Positions 1 to 11,929 of a stretch of DNA of 64,000 nucleotides are shown one piece after another. Position 1 is the stretch's first letter, and each line of letters begins with the position of its first letter. Under the pieces are notes generated by a model. The model had not been told where the DNA came from and did not search any database. It saw only the letters and a program-made list of their open reading frames with translations. Position numbers and translations under genes: made by a program. Origin of the DNA: Trichobilharzia szidati (Eukaryota; Platyhelminthes; Trematoda; Strigeidida; Schistosomatidae); contig OX235279.1 of assembly GCA_944472155.2 (NCBI GenBank), positions 56,827,564 through 56,891,563 of the forward strand. Reading direction: 5' to 3'.

Positions 1-389
1 CTACTATCTCAAACATTAATTTTGCATTGAAGAAGTAACACACTGTCATGTTTATCAGTTTGTTTTTGACTAAGCATGACCTTTTCCTGGATTAGTAATA
101 GTCAATACAACTGAAATCTGGAACCAGTCACAGCTTCGTTTCCTTTTGAGTGAAAATCGAGTTTCCCTGTTTATTTTGTTAGTTCAGTGATTATCTATAT
201 AAAACCTAAACACCTGAGATAGTAGTTCATTCATTGTAATTTTCTGTCCATCTGTATTTAAAATATGACACATAATGACAATGTCTTAGGTGAAATACAT
301 CTGTCCTGCAAATGGATTCATTTTGTGTGACAAAAACTTCAAAAGTAAAGAACAAACTTTGACTGCTATTAAATGAATTTACTCAAAGT
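1..389. other. No gene seen
   Basis: AT-rich sequence with no coherent reading frame, tRNA-like fold or repeat that I can recognise. The RTE relic starts at about 390. Confidence 0.5.
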
Positions 390-1935
390 AATAAACAGTA
401 AAAATATCACCGACAGCCGGAATTCTGCCAATGAGCACCAATCTTCCAACAAAAGCATAAGTTTCGAATGCTATAAATTTACTGAAAGCTGGGAAGGCAG
501 CAGGACTATTGAATATCCCTCAGGAAGTACTGAAAACAAACAAACATCACCGGATATCTTCACGCCAATACTGTAGAAAAATTTTGAAGGAGAGAAAGTT
601 TTCAACTGATTGGAAGAAAGTTTATTTTGTCAAACTACTAATGAACACACACTTTGGTCTCTTTAAAAACCGGCGCGGAATCATATTCTTGTCTTCGCCA
701 AGCAAAGTTGTGTCAACCTGCAGGGACTGAAAGATGGTCTGGAAACAAAAGTCCATCCTGAACAAGCTGGATTCTTGAAAAATAAATTATTTGAGGGTCA
801 AACTGCAGCTCTACGCATAATTATCCAACGGAGCGTAAAATGAGAGTCACTCTACTTACCTCAACTTCATTGACTTTGAAATGGCCTTCGACATAGCTGA
901 TGGTGAAATAATTTGGAAAATACTTCAGCAATATGTCATGTAGTGCCCAAATCTTTATCATCCTCATTCAACGACTATATGATGATACTGAATGTCAAGT
1001 GATCCACATTAGAAAACTTAGCCGAGCTTTTGAACTGGATACAGGAGTAAGACAAGGCTGTATGTTTGTTATCACAAATGATACTCCTGATTGTGATGGT
1101 CCGGATTATATAGAAGACTTCAGGGAGTGAGGAGACAGCAGTGCGTTGGACCAAGAATAAAACTTTAGTAGATCCGGATTTCGCGGACGATCTATGTCTA
1201 ATGTCACATAAATTTCAAGACTTACAGGCGTAAACCAACCAGCTGACAGAAGGAGGAGTGAAAACAAAATTTTAAGTGAACACAAAAAATAGAGGTGATG
1301 ATGAAGACAACCAACCAACAACAGCAAGCACCATCAGTGAGAGAAATTCGAAAGAGGTCAAACCCTTCATTTATGTAGGCAGCATCGTTCCAGCTACAAG
1401 CAACACATATGAGGATATCAAAGGTAGAATTGGACAGGCAAGATAGACATTCATCACCCTGAAATAAGCGTGTGAATCTGCTGCTATCAGCATCAGTGAT
1501 AAGACTAAGATTTTTAACACTATTGTCAAAAGAGTGCTCCTGAATGATTCAGAGACTTGGGGCGTTACCGAACGCATTTCCAACAACCTTTTGAATACTT
1601 TTACAGCAGTTGTCTTCGCTAAATACTGAATACCGGGTTACCAGAAAGGATGAGCAACAAGTAACTCTGTGTAAGAATCAATCAAGAACTTATTGCCCAA
1701 CAAATATGCCGAAGTAACATTGTGAGTCAGGCCTTCGAGTAGAGCCTGAATGGCTGTTGGCAAGTTGGGATCCCAAGAGTGACATGGAGTAGACTGTATG
1801 TGGAGACGATGAAAACTTATGGGCAATCGTCTAGCCAGCTGAAGAGGACTACAGAGAACAGTTTGAAGTGGAGGTGTGTGGTCGAAGCCCTGTTTTCCAC
1901 TCGGAGCCCAGGGAGATAGTAATAAAATATAAACT
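390..1935 (+). mobile_element. RTE-type LINE relic A (reverse transcriptase part)
   Basis: Degenerate copy of an RTE-clade non-LTR retrotransposon covering the region before the reverse transcriptase, the RT itself and the 3' end. The conserved order can be followed across several frames. A 'GKAAG..NIPQEVLK' block lies at about 490-540, then 'DWKKVYFVKL' and 'NRRGIIFLSSPSKV' (about 610-710), 'EQAGF' near 757, RT motif A 'FIDFEMAFD' (866-892), motif B 'TGVRQGC' (about 1041-1061) and the catalytic 'FADD' with 'LCLMSH' (1180-1209). Stops and frame changes separate these blocks, so the copy is dead. The 3' end, with 'CSLGSEW'-type sequence read on the other strand, ends in a short TAATAA-like tail near 1935 and matches the ends of relics B and D. 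The RTE clade is family knowledge. The exact 5' boundary is a guess. Confidence 0.85.
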
Positions 1936-3056
1936 AACACCAGTGACAATTATTATTGCAAAATAGCATCTACGCCTTGCCTTTATTACTAATGCAAATT
2001 TACAGCATAAAAACGACTGCTGAAGAAAAATATTTCTGCTTAAAAGAACAGACATACCATATCTTAAAAAGTCAGACATAACATGTAAGAACATTATTTG
2101 ACTGTAATATTCATTACAGAGTCTCCGCGTTAGCTGTCGATTTTAAGGATTTTATCTGTAATTTCAGATAGCCTTCAAGTGCAAATTAGAACAAACTATT
2201 TCGCTTGACTTACAAGGTTCCCCTTAGAAAAGAAAATTTTAAAATTTTGTTCTATTTGCAGAGGGCATGTTGCATAACTATTGACTCTAACCTAGTATTT
2301 TCTACTGAATGTGTGGGTCTGATTTTCCAATCCCTAAAATACCGTCTAATACAATGATAATAAGTCTGTTTCACATTTTCTGTCAGTTATGTCACATGCG
2401 ATGTAATTTGATTAAGCACAGCAATGACGTCAGGCAGGTTCAGTCATTTCACTAAGTCAGGTATGCTCATTGAACTGGTAGTGATTCCAGTTCAGTTAAT
2501 CGGCAGTTTATTTGGAATGCAAAGGTGCTCATTGTTTCGTGCAATTCTACCACTTTGAAAGTTATTTTAATTTGACCTGACATGTCTCTTATGATTATTA
2601 TTAAAATTTGACTTCGAGTGACATTAAATTATGAAAGCTTTCATCTTTTTCGAATTCTTATTTAAAAAGGAAAGATTACAGCAAATAGAAATCTAAAACA
2701 CGTACCTTATGTGAGTGAAGCTTCTCAAATGACTACTCTCGTTTTCTGAGAAAAAACTTACTGTTTTCCTCTTGATGTGACAGAATGCGAGGCATTTGTA
2801 TTATCGTACTTGTGAAGCATTTTATATCCTGTTATTTTGCTTTCTTCTGGTAAACTACTGGCATACTGTAAATGTTCATTTGTGGTTATATAAATATATA
2901 TATATATATATACATACGGTCACTTTGTATAACACTTTTGGTGAAGCAATAAACAATGAGTGGACAAGTGGTAACTGACTGACACACCTTGGTTTGGTTA
3001 TCTGACACTGATAATATTTCAGCTCATATTGTATTTGTTTAGTTGGTATATGTATG
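1936..3056. other. Non-coding stretch with TA microsatellite
   Basis: No gene or recognisable repeat, apart from a TA microsatellite at 2887-2912. Short open frames here show no family signature. Confidence 0.5.
2887..2912. repeat. (TA)n microsatellite
   Basis: Uninterrupted run of TA/AT dinucleotides. Confidence 0.9.
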
Positions 3057-5085
3057 AAACCAATATTGAAGGTGTTAAAGAAAATGAAAGACGGATCCAT
3101 TATCAGCTCGAAACTGTACGAACAACTGCGTCCAACTGGTTCTACAACGCCACGCATGTACGGCTTACCTAAAGTGCACAAACAAGACGTCCCACTCCGC
3201 TAAATACTTAATATGATGGATTCCCCATATCACTCAATCGCGAAATGGCTGGTATAGATTCTCGGGCCGGTGAAAGAGAAGCTGTCAAGACACAACCTAT
3301 GTGACACACTCAACTTTATTAATTCAATTAGGAATTTCAACGTGTCAGAAAAGAAAGTGGTCTCCTTGCTTGTTGTCTCTCTGTTTACCAACGTTCCATT
3401 GACAGAAACCGTATGTTTCCTTTGTTATAATATTCAATCCAATAGCATCGATGTTGGTATACCGATTCATTACCTGAAAGAAGTGTTACTACGACGCATC
3501 TTCAACGTATACTTTACTTTCAACAACTAAATATACAGGCAAGTAGATAGAGTTTCAAAGGGGTTCTCCTTTAGGACCCCTACTGACCGACTGCTTTGTG
3601 GCTAGCCTAGAAAACAACTGCCTATCATCATCCACCTCCACCTCTATAAGAGATACATTGATGATACTTTCATCATTTGTGGTGAGAATCTGCACCTTGA
3701 AAACTTACTTCAAACCTTCAACAATACCCACCAAAACACCGACTTTACTCTTGAAGTTGAATCTGACGGAATGTTCCACTTCTTCGACGTCCATCTGACA
3801 AGAAAAGCCAACAACTCTCTGAAAAGCCTACACGGAATCGACAATTCATCAACATTCAAAGCTGCCTGCCCTTAAGCAAAAAGGGAAACCTGGTATACGG
3901 TCTTTTGCCGAGGATTCGTGAGATATGCAGCCAGGAATTGATTGGCGAAGAAATGCATAATCTCTGAGGAACCCTGATGGAAAACGGTTTCCCGCCCAGA
4001 TTCATAGACAAGAATCTCAAATCAAAGAAGACTTCTGAACAAGTCCAATCCGTCCTGAAGAAGATAATTCTGCTTAATCTAGAATTCAAAAGTGACACTG
4101 AAGCAGAAGTCCTTCGTAAACGCCTCTGCAAATCTCTGGGGAAAACATAGTTCGCCTCGAGCCGACGACTGACGTTTTCTTTTGTAAGAAACTGTTCAGC
4201 CAGAACGCGAAAGACAGGCTGTCACGTTGGGCCACTTCAACCTGCATATGCCAGTTTACTTGCTCTTGCGGAACTGAGAACATCGGCCGTACCATGCGTA
4301 AACTTGGAAAATGCGCTCGCTCCAGCCTGGCTAGTAAAAGGAAAACGAAAACGTGTATGTAGTTCATTGACAGAACATTCGATCAATTCAAGACATTCAG
4401 CGCCATTTGAAAAATCCTTCAAAATATACAAAATTAGATCAAACCTATCATAGGGAGTAAAATTAAGACATCTGGGCATAGCCGAGGCACTAGCTATCCA
4501 AAAGCTCAAACCCACGCTATGTATCCAGAAGAAATACGTCCAAACCTTGTCATTGTCATGGCCATCATAAACAGGTGATTTGTTCAGTAGTGACCATCCC
4601 ATTACCTTTCTTATCCAAACTTCCTGTTTATCCATGTTATTTTTAGGTTTTTCTTAATCCCTATTTACACTGCATTATTTTCATATCCGTACTTCTTGCC
4701 TATTTTGTTATTTTATTATTTCTTCATATTTAATCCATAAGTGCATAAACAAGTATTCGTCACATTAGTTATGATCCCACTAGATTTTTATCCAAACATC
4801 CTGTATATTTTTGTTATTTCTACATTTCTAACCTCCAATTGCACAATATGTCAATCTTCTCAGTAATTATGATTCTACTTTGTTTGAGCTTTATCCGTCC
4901 CTCTGTTTATTATGACATTTTAATTCCTAATTGTAGTTTTATCAATTTGAACCTTGGCCGGAAATTATTCTGGAACTTTCCCACCCGTTTATCACAAATA
5001 CGCGAATGTACAGCCTAGTTGATGACTTCCTCGAAAAGAAAATTTTCTTCGCTGAATTCGTCTTTTTGATAATTCCGACAGTAAC
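3057..5085 (+). mobile_element. Penelope-like element relic A
   Basis: Nearly full-length decayed Penelope-like retroelement (RT joined to a GIY-YIG endonuclease). In order it shows 'GSTTPRMYGLPKVHK' (about 3137-3181), 'DSPYHSIAKWL' (about 3219-3252), 'FINSIRNFNVSEKKVVSLLV' (about 3315-3375) followed by 'SLFTNVPLTETV' (RT motif A region), a damaged RT motif B/C stretch (3540-3840), 'VYGLLPRIREICSQELIGEE' (about 3892-3952), 'NGFPPRFIDKNLKSK' (about 3980-4026), the nuclease core 'CQFTCSCGTENIGRT' (about 4250-4294) and the C-terminal 'LKPTLCIQKKYVQTLSLSWPS' type block (about 4505-4565). Many stops and frameshifts are present. The non-coding 3' part is similar to the end of copy E (about 63540-63775), which suggests the element runs to about 5085. 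In the nuclease, the usual Tyr of the YIG motif reads 'NIG'. Confidence 0.85.
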
Positions 5086-5640
5086 AGATGCTTCTGACTA
5101 CCAGGCTTCAAGAGATTCCCTGGTACTTTTGATGTTTCCATAGTTTAAAATTTCTAAATTCTTCCAATTAAATTGTTGCTTGTGATTATCTAAACTTATT
5201 GCTTTAAAAAATGTATATCGTATCTTTTCACAGCTAATTTATGTTCATGGATTTTGATTCGAAGAGGTCTCTCACTCTGGCCGTGGCTCTGTTTATCGCA
5301 GTTTATGCACTTTGTTTTGTAAATGGTAATGATCTTCTTGTTCTCTTGGGTCCTTTGATCTGCAGGATACTGAATGAATTGATTGTGTTTGCTTGTGGGC
5401 CATGTCTATTTCAAATGATTCTGATATTTTGGCCGGTGTTTCGGAGATATTTCTAATATATGGTCGAATGAATTTTCTTGTGGTCTTCGAAGATGGTTTC
5501 TTGTTGGTATTTCGATTTGAGTTTAAATATTTTTTAGTGAAATTGTATGGTTATCCATTCTTTCTGAAGCCAGTTAGAAGACATTTCTCTTCAGCATTGG
5601 AGTGCTGTAGTGTGTTTGAAATTTTGTAAATATGAAACCT
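5086..5640 (-). mobile_element. Fragment of a second, divergent GIY-YIG retroelement
   Basis: Read on the minus strand, two overlapping frames carry the C-terminal half of a different Penelope-type protein. About 5480 to 5350 encodes 'PYIRNISETPAKISESFEID' followed by 'MAHKQTQSIHSV', the linker seen before GIY-YIG domains ('PYIKG.SE...AHKPT...L'). After a one-base frame change, about 5340 to 5210 encodes 'YKTKCINCDKQSHGQSERPL' and 'RIKIHEHKLAVKRYD', a Cys-x-x-Cys type GIY-YIG core. 'FNWKNLEILNYGNIKSTRES' with 'LEAW' follows at about 5170-5105. It runs opposite to Penelope relic A and meets its 3' end. The sequence is too different from the other Penelope copies here to be the same family. The upstream (right-hand) boundary is unclear. 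Confidence 0.65.
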
Positions 5641-6464
5641 AAAATTATAGAGAGATTATGGTCTTGGTTTTCTCTCGATGCAACACTAGAAACTGTGATG
5701 TGTTTCACGCTTTCTTTAGTTACCCAAGATCTTCGAAATGCTAAGAATAATCGAGCAAGGCAGCATGACATTCACAACCAAATGCCTAGTAACTTAATTG
5801 CTCTGTTGATGGTACGCCTCTTAGCTGAAAAAATATACTGGTTAGACGGTATGGAGCATCATATTTAGTCATTCAAACTCACTAAAATAACTGCATCCAC
5901 ATTCCAATCCGACAATTAATTATGTATTTGGACAGCTTGCCAGCATACCGCCAGCCTTATTGTCATTTATGATGTCGAGTGAATGAAATCACTGATGAAT
6001 ACACTTAGCTCATAGTTTTTTTTCCTAAGCAATTTCTAAATATTTTATTTTGTGGAAAATGCATAGAATAAATGTTCTTTATTTTTGAAATCAAGAATAT
6101 GAACTGTCGTAAGGTTTCTCTTACTTATAATTGATTTTCTGAATTTTCATTCTCTGATAATCAGTGCTTCAGAATGTCTTTGTAATCAACAATACTTGCA
6201 TTTAAACAATCATAAATTTTTGTAGCGAAAATATACGAAATCTAGGGACTAGTGGATATTTTTGAACTTACATTATTGTTAAAAGATCTTACCGAAAGTT
6301 TAAATTTGAACTATGATAAGGTACTGCTGTAGAAAACGTTATCATAAATTTTATTAACTACGAAATAAAAACACGTGACAATGTCATAAAACCAGAAAAA
6401 GCGGAGAATATACTCAAAATATGGGTGCTTCAGTGATAATATGGTTTGATGGTTAGTTTTCACC
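5641..6464. other. No gene seen
   Basis: AT-rich. The open frame at 5632-5868 has no recognisable motif and may be a shadow of the flanking minus-strand element. Nothing else is seen up to Penelope copy B. Confidence 0.45.
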
Positions 6465-7565
6465 AAGAGCAAATAAAAATACAACTTTCAAGCAAAGAAT
6501 CGACGGTGTGGCGATGGGGTCGCCACTAGGACCCATTCTAGCCGACATTTTCCTGCGAAACTAGAAAATGGGCCTTTGAAAGATGTTATTAATGAACTCG
6601 AATTTTATTGTCGATACATGGATGATACTTTTTTGATTATGAAGAACGAAAAGGAGGCAAAGAACATCCTGGACAAATTTAATGAGGTACATCCTGCAAT
6701 AAATTTTACTATTGAGAAAGAAGAAGACTCTAGTATTTCATTTCTAGACGTCCTTATGACCCGAAAAGAGGATGGCACAATAAGAAGAAGTGTTTATAGA
6801 AAACCTACATCAACGGGCCAGTACACACATTTTCTCAGCTTTGTGCCCTTGAAATACAAACGCAATCTAATAAAGTGCTTGGTCCACAGAGCAAGAGAGA
6901 TTTGCTCGGATGAATGTCTTGACGAGGAGCTTAACAATATTAAACGGTTGCTAAGTGAGAGTGGTTATCCTGAAAAGTTTATTGATAAGAATATGAATCT
7001 AAAACCAAAACAGTCCAAGTTACCAACAGTTCCAAAGAAAGCCTTGTTCTTACAGATGCAGTTCCTAGGAGACAATACAAGTGAGATACTAACACATCGC
7101 CTCAGAAATGCGGTAAAAAGAGCATTCCTTGCTGCTCAATTACGCTGTATCTTTAAAACCACCCCTCTTCTGCGTTCGGGAATAAAAGCCAAACTGCCTA
7201 ATTTCGCCTCTTCCATGTGTATATACCAATTTAACTGCTCCTGTGGAGCCAGTTACATAGGTCGTACAATTAGGCGTGTTTCTCGTCGAACTTCCGAACA
7301 TCACCCTGCCTGGTTAAGCAAAGGTCAAACAAAATCTATTCGCAGCACTATTCTGGCGCATCTTGTGGAGACAGAACATAAGACTGATGTTAACCATGCT
7401 TTCAGGGTCATTTACCGCATACCTACGAATCTCAATTTCGCTTTAAGAGTTCGACTTCCAAATATTGCTGAGGCTGTGGGGATTCATATTAACAAGCCTA
7501 ATTTATGCACCCAAAAGAAGTTAGTTCAGCCATTATCATTACCTTGGCCATCCAGGTTTGAATAA
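6465..7565 (+). pseudogene. Penelope-like element copy B: RT + GIY-YIG polyprotein (5'-truncated, one frameshift)
   Basis: Best preserved transposon protein in the window. An upstream frame (about 6470-6552) encodes RT motif B, 'GVAMGSPLGPILADIF'. A one-base loss near 6552-6554 breaks the frame, and 'KLENGPLKDVINELEF' continues in the next one. From there 330 codons stay open to the stop at 7563-7565. They contain the catalytic 'RYMDDTF' (about 6612-6632), 'SISFLDVLMTRK' (motif D region), 'RKPTSTGQYTHFLS', 'SGYPEKFIDKNM', the GIY-YIG core 'YQFNCSCGASYIGRT' (about 7222-7266) followed by 'RRVSRRTSEHHPAW', and the C-terminal 'KPNLCTQKKLVQPLSLPWPS'. The N-terminal half of the RT is missing and the first Met-like codon is not a true start. 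The enzyme would copy its own RNA at a nicked target. With one frameshift in about 1.1 kb, it is a younger insertion than its relatives here. Confidence 0.9.
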
Positions 7566-9971
7566 TCCAGAATTTTTGTGAAATTTCCCTAATTTTAGTT
7601 GATATTCTATTCGCTGTTATATCTTTATTATTATTATAATTTAAGCATCTTTAATGAACTGCAATAGCATTGATCAAACTTTACAAATCGATATTAGTTA
7701 AAAAAACGCTTATATTGTTATTAACTACTAATTTAAAATATTCTGTGTATATAAACATATATATAATTGTAGAGCCTAGAAGAGGAATTTATCGAAAAGA
7801 ATATTCTTTGCTCCATTATTTTGTGTTTCAAAGGATTATTGTCAAAAAGAAAAAGTTTTAATTGTGCGTTTTCTTTTTGGTTATTTTTTTAATTCTTTCT
7901 TGAATATATTGAACACTAACTAGGCTTAGCCATTTATTGATTCGAATCTGCAAAATCTAATGATGAAGATTGGAGGATGAGTAATTAATTTTTCCCTTAT
8001 TTTACACACTCAAGTCTGTGATAAGTTTGTATATTTTACGTATCATATAACCACTACAGAAAAATACATTGTACAATAGCAGAGGAAGATACATTTATTG
8101 CATTCACTCAGAACTCAACTCTATATATGTATAGATATGTATGTATGTAAACACACAAAGGGAATCTGTGATATATGTAACCTGATTCATTTGTTACTTG
8201 ATTTCAAGTAGTTGAAAATATCAAAATGGACACTTTGACATTTCAACATCCCATCTCATACACAAAGTGCTTGACAGGTAAATATGGTTTAATTATTATC
8301 TGATCTGTGCTCTTATGTTTTATTGACCTGTTTATTCCTCCGAAAGTATGGGAACTAGGATGGTGCCTAACAGGTGCCTACATGTTTAATTATTCATCCT
8401 AATTGCACTTATCAGTAGAAACTTCATTGTCATGTTAGCGGCTGAATTTTTGTCTTAGTCATCATCTACTTGAAATTAATTTCTAGCTCACATATCTAAT
8501 GATCCAAAATTAGTTAGCAGATTAAAACTGTATAAGATAAGCAAATACTTTCAAAAGATTCTTTTTCGAACATATGAGATAATTAACTGCAACAGATTAT
8601 TGGAGTGAATTTACAGTTAGCTGAAACTGAAATGACTTCTACTTTTAAAGAAGTCAGTCCTGATGTATCTCGCAGACTTAAATACATCACAAAAGATTGT
8701 TTAAAACTCGTCAATAGACTGGATTTAGATCTACCTGACTAATAGAAAACAGTAAAGGTACAAAAGTTTCAGATATTTACAGATAAATTTATATAACCAG
8801 CATTATCAAAATGAACAAAATGGTCATTAAGTTAAGTGACAAAATATTTAGGTGGGATGTGTCAAACTGAGACCAGTTAATCTATACAAACTGGTAGTTG
8901 CCCTTAACTTGGCGCTCGTTGACACTCACCATACTTCCTTCTAAACCCAAAACTGGCACATAGAATGACGAAGTTAGAAGTTTTAACACTAAACTACTGA
9001 AGCTATGGTTAGATTCTCGCAAGACCTTACTATGTTTACCAACTGGTTTACAAAGTTGATTATTGTAGGCTACCTAACATTAGCTATGTTAAACAAAGAT
9101 TGCTGGGTTTTATTTTTGATATATATCAAGTATATTCCATTGTATGAAATGGTCAGAGGCAATAAACAAGAAGGCCCCGACCTAATGTTTGCTTTCTGGC
9201 ATGTTTTCATTTGGCATTACTTCTACGTCAGTTAAAAATAATGGAAGATTATCAAACTGTTGTAATATGTCTTTTATAATACATCAGCTACTAGAACTGA
9301 AATAATGTTGTTTGAATAGTAAAATGCCATTGGAGAGACACTATGCATGACGTTATGTAGGAGGACGGAAAAAGCAACATAGATGCGTTACATGCATAAT
9401 CGGAACACATTTGAAACACACTGTGCCTTTACAAGCTGAGTAGTGAATATTCCAATGAAAACACAAGTGATGATAGATGTCCTTTTGAAAACTCAGAAAC
9501 TGGCTTCCAGTCAGTGAGAATGAATATTTTGAAACTTTACCTTGATTCGAAATTTTAATGTTCGTGGTCTATCAGAAGCTAGTTTAATTCTTATGAAATA
9601 TGTATAAATTTTTAATTGAATTTACCAAATTTTTAACAGATTTGCCATTTAGTTTGCCTTAGTTTCTCAACTTTTAGGAATCATATTTATCACGAGTTTA
9701 GTCTTCATCATTCAGTGATAAACATGAACACTACTCTTCTACACACTGGAGATGATCGTGATTAATTTTGTTCAGGTCTGTAGCATTACTTCTCCGAAAG
9801 ATCGAAAGGTGACTGAAGACTGAAACCTTGCTGCACAAACTGCGTTGCAAAAACAACTTATACATGAGGGACGCCAGTTTACAGGCATCATCAATGTGAT
9901 AAATAGTATATACATGGAGCAAGCATTTTAACAATTTTTCACTCATGCTTTATATATATATACATATATAT
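7566..9971. other. No gene seen; TA microsatellite at right edge
   Basis: The first few hundred bases are probably the Penelope copy B 3' flank, but I cannot fix its end. The rest is AT-rich with isolated short open frames (for example 9005-9235) that lack motifs. A TA microsatellite lies at about 9950-9971, directly abutting SINE-A copy 1. Confidence 0.5.
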
Positions 9972-10173
9972 GTGCGTCAGTGGCACAGTGGTTAGGACTC
10001 TCACCGAACATGCACATGGTCCGGGTTCGATACCCCGCTGACGCACACCCGAAATCTATGGTCGGCCTGTAAAATTTGGGCTACCGATATCCATGCTGAA
10101 AATTCCATACTTGTACTGAAAATACGGTGTGGCATCAAGCTGTAATCAAAATTAAAAAAAGTAATAATAATAA
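9972..10173 (+). mobile_element. SINE-A copy 1 (tRNA-derived)
   Basis: tRNA-headed short interspersed element. The head (9972-10046) keeps a perfect 7-bp acceptor stem, GTGCGTC pairing with GACGCAC, a polymerase III A box (TGGCACAGTGG, 9981-9991) and a B box (GGTTCGATACC, 10024-10034). It is followed by a unique body ('CTACCGATATCCATGCTG...') and a (TAA)n tail at 10161-10173. Its 5' end starts exactly where a TA microsatellite stops. The body near the 3' end resembles the 3' end of the CR1 copies in this window. It would be transcribed by polymerase III and moved by LINE enzymes. It is not a functional tRNA, because the anticodon arm does not fold properly. Confidence 0.85.
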
Positions 10174-11234
10174 TGGAACAATGTCGGTAAGCACACTTCA
10201 CATAGGTAAGAACAATTTACATGACATAATCCTAGGCACAAATATTGCTTGAATTTGTCAAAAAAATGCGTAACAAATGATGACTGTGTTACATGTGGTG
10301 GGTTAATAACAAAAGTACAAAAGTTGCGTGTAAAACGTTAGTTAGTTTACCCAAAATAATATTTTCAGTAATATCATCAGCAACACCCTCACCACAGCAG
10401 TTCTTATCCAGTTAAACAGGTAAAGAATTATTAGTTAATCACCATAATCAGCAACCGGTGGATATTTTAGTTCATTTCGGTCAGGAACCAGAATGACTGC
10501 GAACTAATTCGTACAAATTGGTGAATGAATCATGCAGGAGCAGAATATTACAACTGAATGAGTCAACGAGATTTGAAGTGCAACTGTCATCATATTTTCA
10601 TTACTTTTTAGACATTCTGATTGATTGGCAGTGTATAATTAGCGATTTGTATCAGTCAGCATGATCAACTTATGGATGAATATCTAGATGTGTAGTAGAG
10701 CTTGTTTACCGTGCTAATCTAGCTAATTCTATTTTGAGTAGGGTTTAATTATTCTACGATTTTGATATATTCCCCAAAATATCCCCGTGATCATGGGAAG
10801 TATACGTATGCTCTAAATGCGTCATTTTGTCAACTCCTACCAGCATTGAGCACATACCCGATATTGAGGAGGTTAAATAATTTGAGTCGTACCAATGGGA
10901 ACTGTGGAATTATTTAGTTCCTCACCAATATGGATAAAATATCATCGTATTCTTTTCCGAGAGTAGACTAGTTGGTGAAGTATAATTATTGTCCAAGTAA
11001 CTCCTATTAACATGTGATATTGTGGTATGTTTTGACCTTGTTTTCTCATATTTCATTCGTATCTCTGTTTTATTTCATTCTTTGTATCAGGTAGACATTA
11101 TACGAACGACTCTTATTTTTTGATGGCTGTTGTCATGACTGCTGCAAAACAAACAACGGGTGTAGTCTCAAGGCTCAGACATTAAATTGGGCCTATGATT
11201 TCTGAAGCTCTTACATGGAAACTAGCACTAGTAT
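10174..11234. other. No gene seen
   Basis: No motif-bearing frame, tRNA-like fold or repeat recognised. Confidence 0.45.
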
Positions 11235-11893
11235 CGCTTGCAAACTCTTTTATTGTGTCATTAAGTACCTTATCAAAGGAGCCCAATATGCTTGCTAGCC
11301 TAATTTCCGTTGGTAGTTTGTTTCATATCTAAGCATATGTGATCAAGGAAAAATTTGCATGGTGGCTGTTTTCCACAGTTCTATAGCCACTGGACCTTTA
11401 ATATTTCTAAGATTATATCCAATGTCGTCTGAAATTCGAGTACCAATAATAGGGGTATAGACTATTTGGTTTAAAAGCCCATAGAAAAGTACCAAGTTTA
11501 GTTTCAGTTGTCTAAGTCATAGTGTCTCGAGTCCCAGGATTTCAAATCTGGTGGAGTAGTTTGTGGCGTTTTCGGTTCTGAATACTTTTAGCGTGAATTA
11601 TCTCTGTACTCCTTCTACCCTTAGTTTGTCTTCTATGCGTGTACTACTGAATATGAATAAACAGTAGACTAGAGGTGTGTGCACACAATCCTTGCTCAGT
11701 AGAATTCTGGAGTCATTTCTGTAAAAGTTCCTGAGTGGGAAGCCAATAAGCTTGAATGATTTTGAAACCTGTTTCGAGATATGTTCTGAAAATGATAGAT
11801 CATGTGAATATTTCAGTCCTAGGTCTAGTCCAGATGTGAGTCTGGGGATTTTATGGTCTTGAATTGACAGATCAAGTTCTAGGCTGGAACAAG
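11235..11893 (-). mobile_element. LINE relic (CR1/L2-like RT C-terminus), minus strand
   Basis: A single minus-strand frame reads through about 650 bases with five stop codons but otherwise coherent protein. It starts near 11893 with 'ACSSLELDLSIQDHKIPRLT', continues through 'DLGLKYSHDLSFSEHISKQV' and 'SKSFKLIGFPLRNF', then 'LVYCLFIFSSTRIEDKLRVE' with 'GVQR', and 'TRFEILGLETL' with 'LRQLKLNLVLFYGLLNQIVY'. This is the layout of the thumb and C-terminal part of CR1/L2-type LINE reverse transcriptases ('DLGV....LSFS.H', 'Y....W......LE.VQR', 'R...L.L..L..RR...DL...Y.I'). The stops fragment it, so no long open frame marks it. The catalytic RT core lies beyond 11893, where a TA repeat and RTE relic B now sit. 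The match is my own reading of the pattern. Confidence 0.65.
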
Positions 11894-11898
11894 CTACA

Positions 11899-11925
11899 TA
11901 TATATATATATATATGTATATATAG
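11899..11925. repeat. (TA)n microsatellite
   Basis: TA-rich run between the minus-strand LINE relic and RTE relic B. Confidence 0.85.
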
Positions 11926-11929
11926 TTAG

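Noticed and set aside
9972..10046. tRNA gene with perfect acceptor stem
   Set aside because: The head is joined to the same SINE body in three places and the anticodon arm does not fold correctly.
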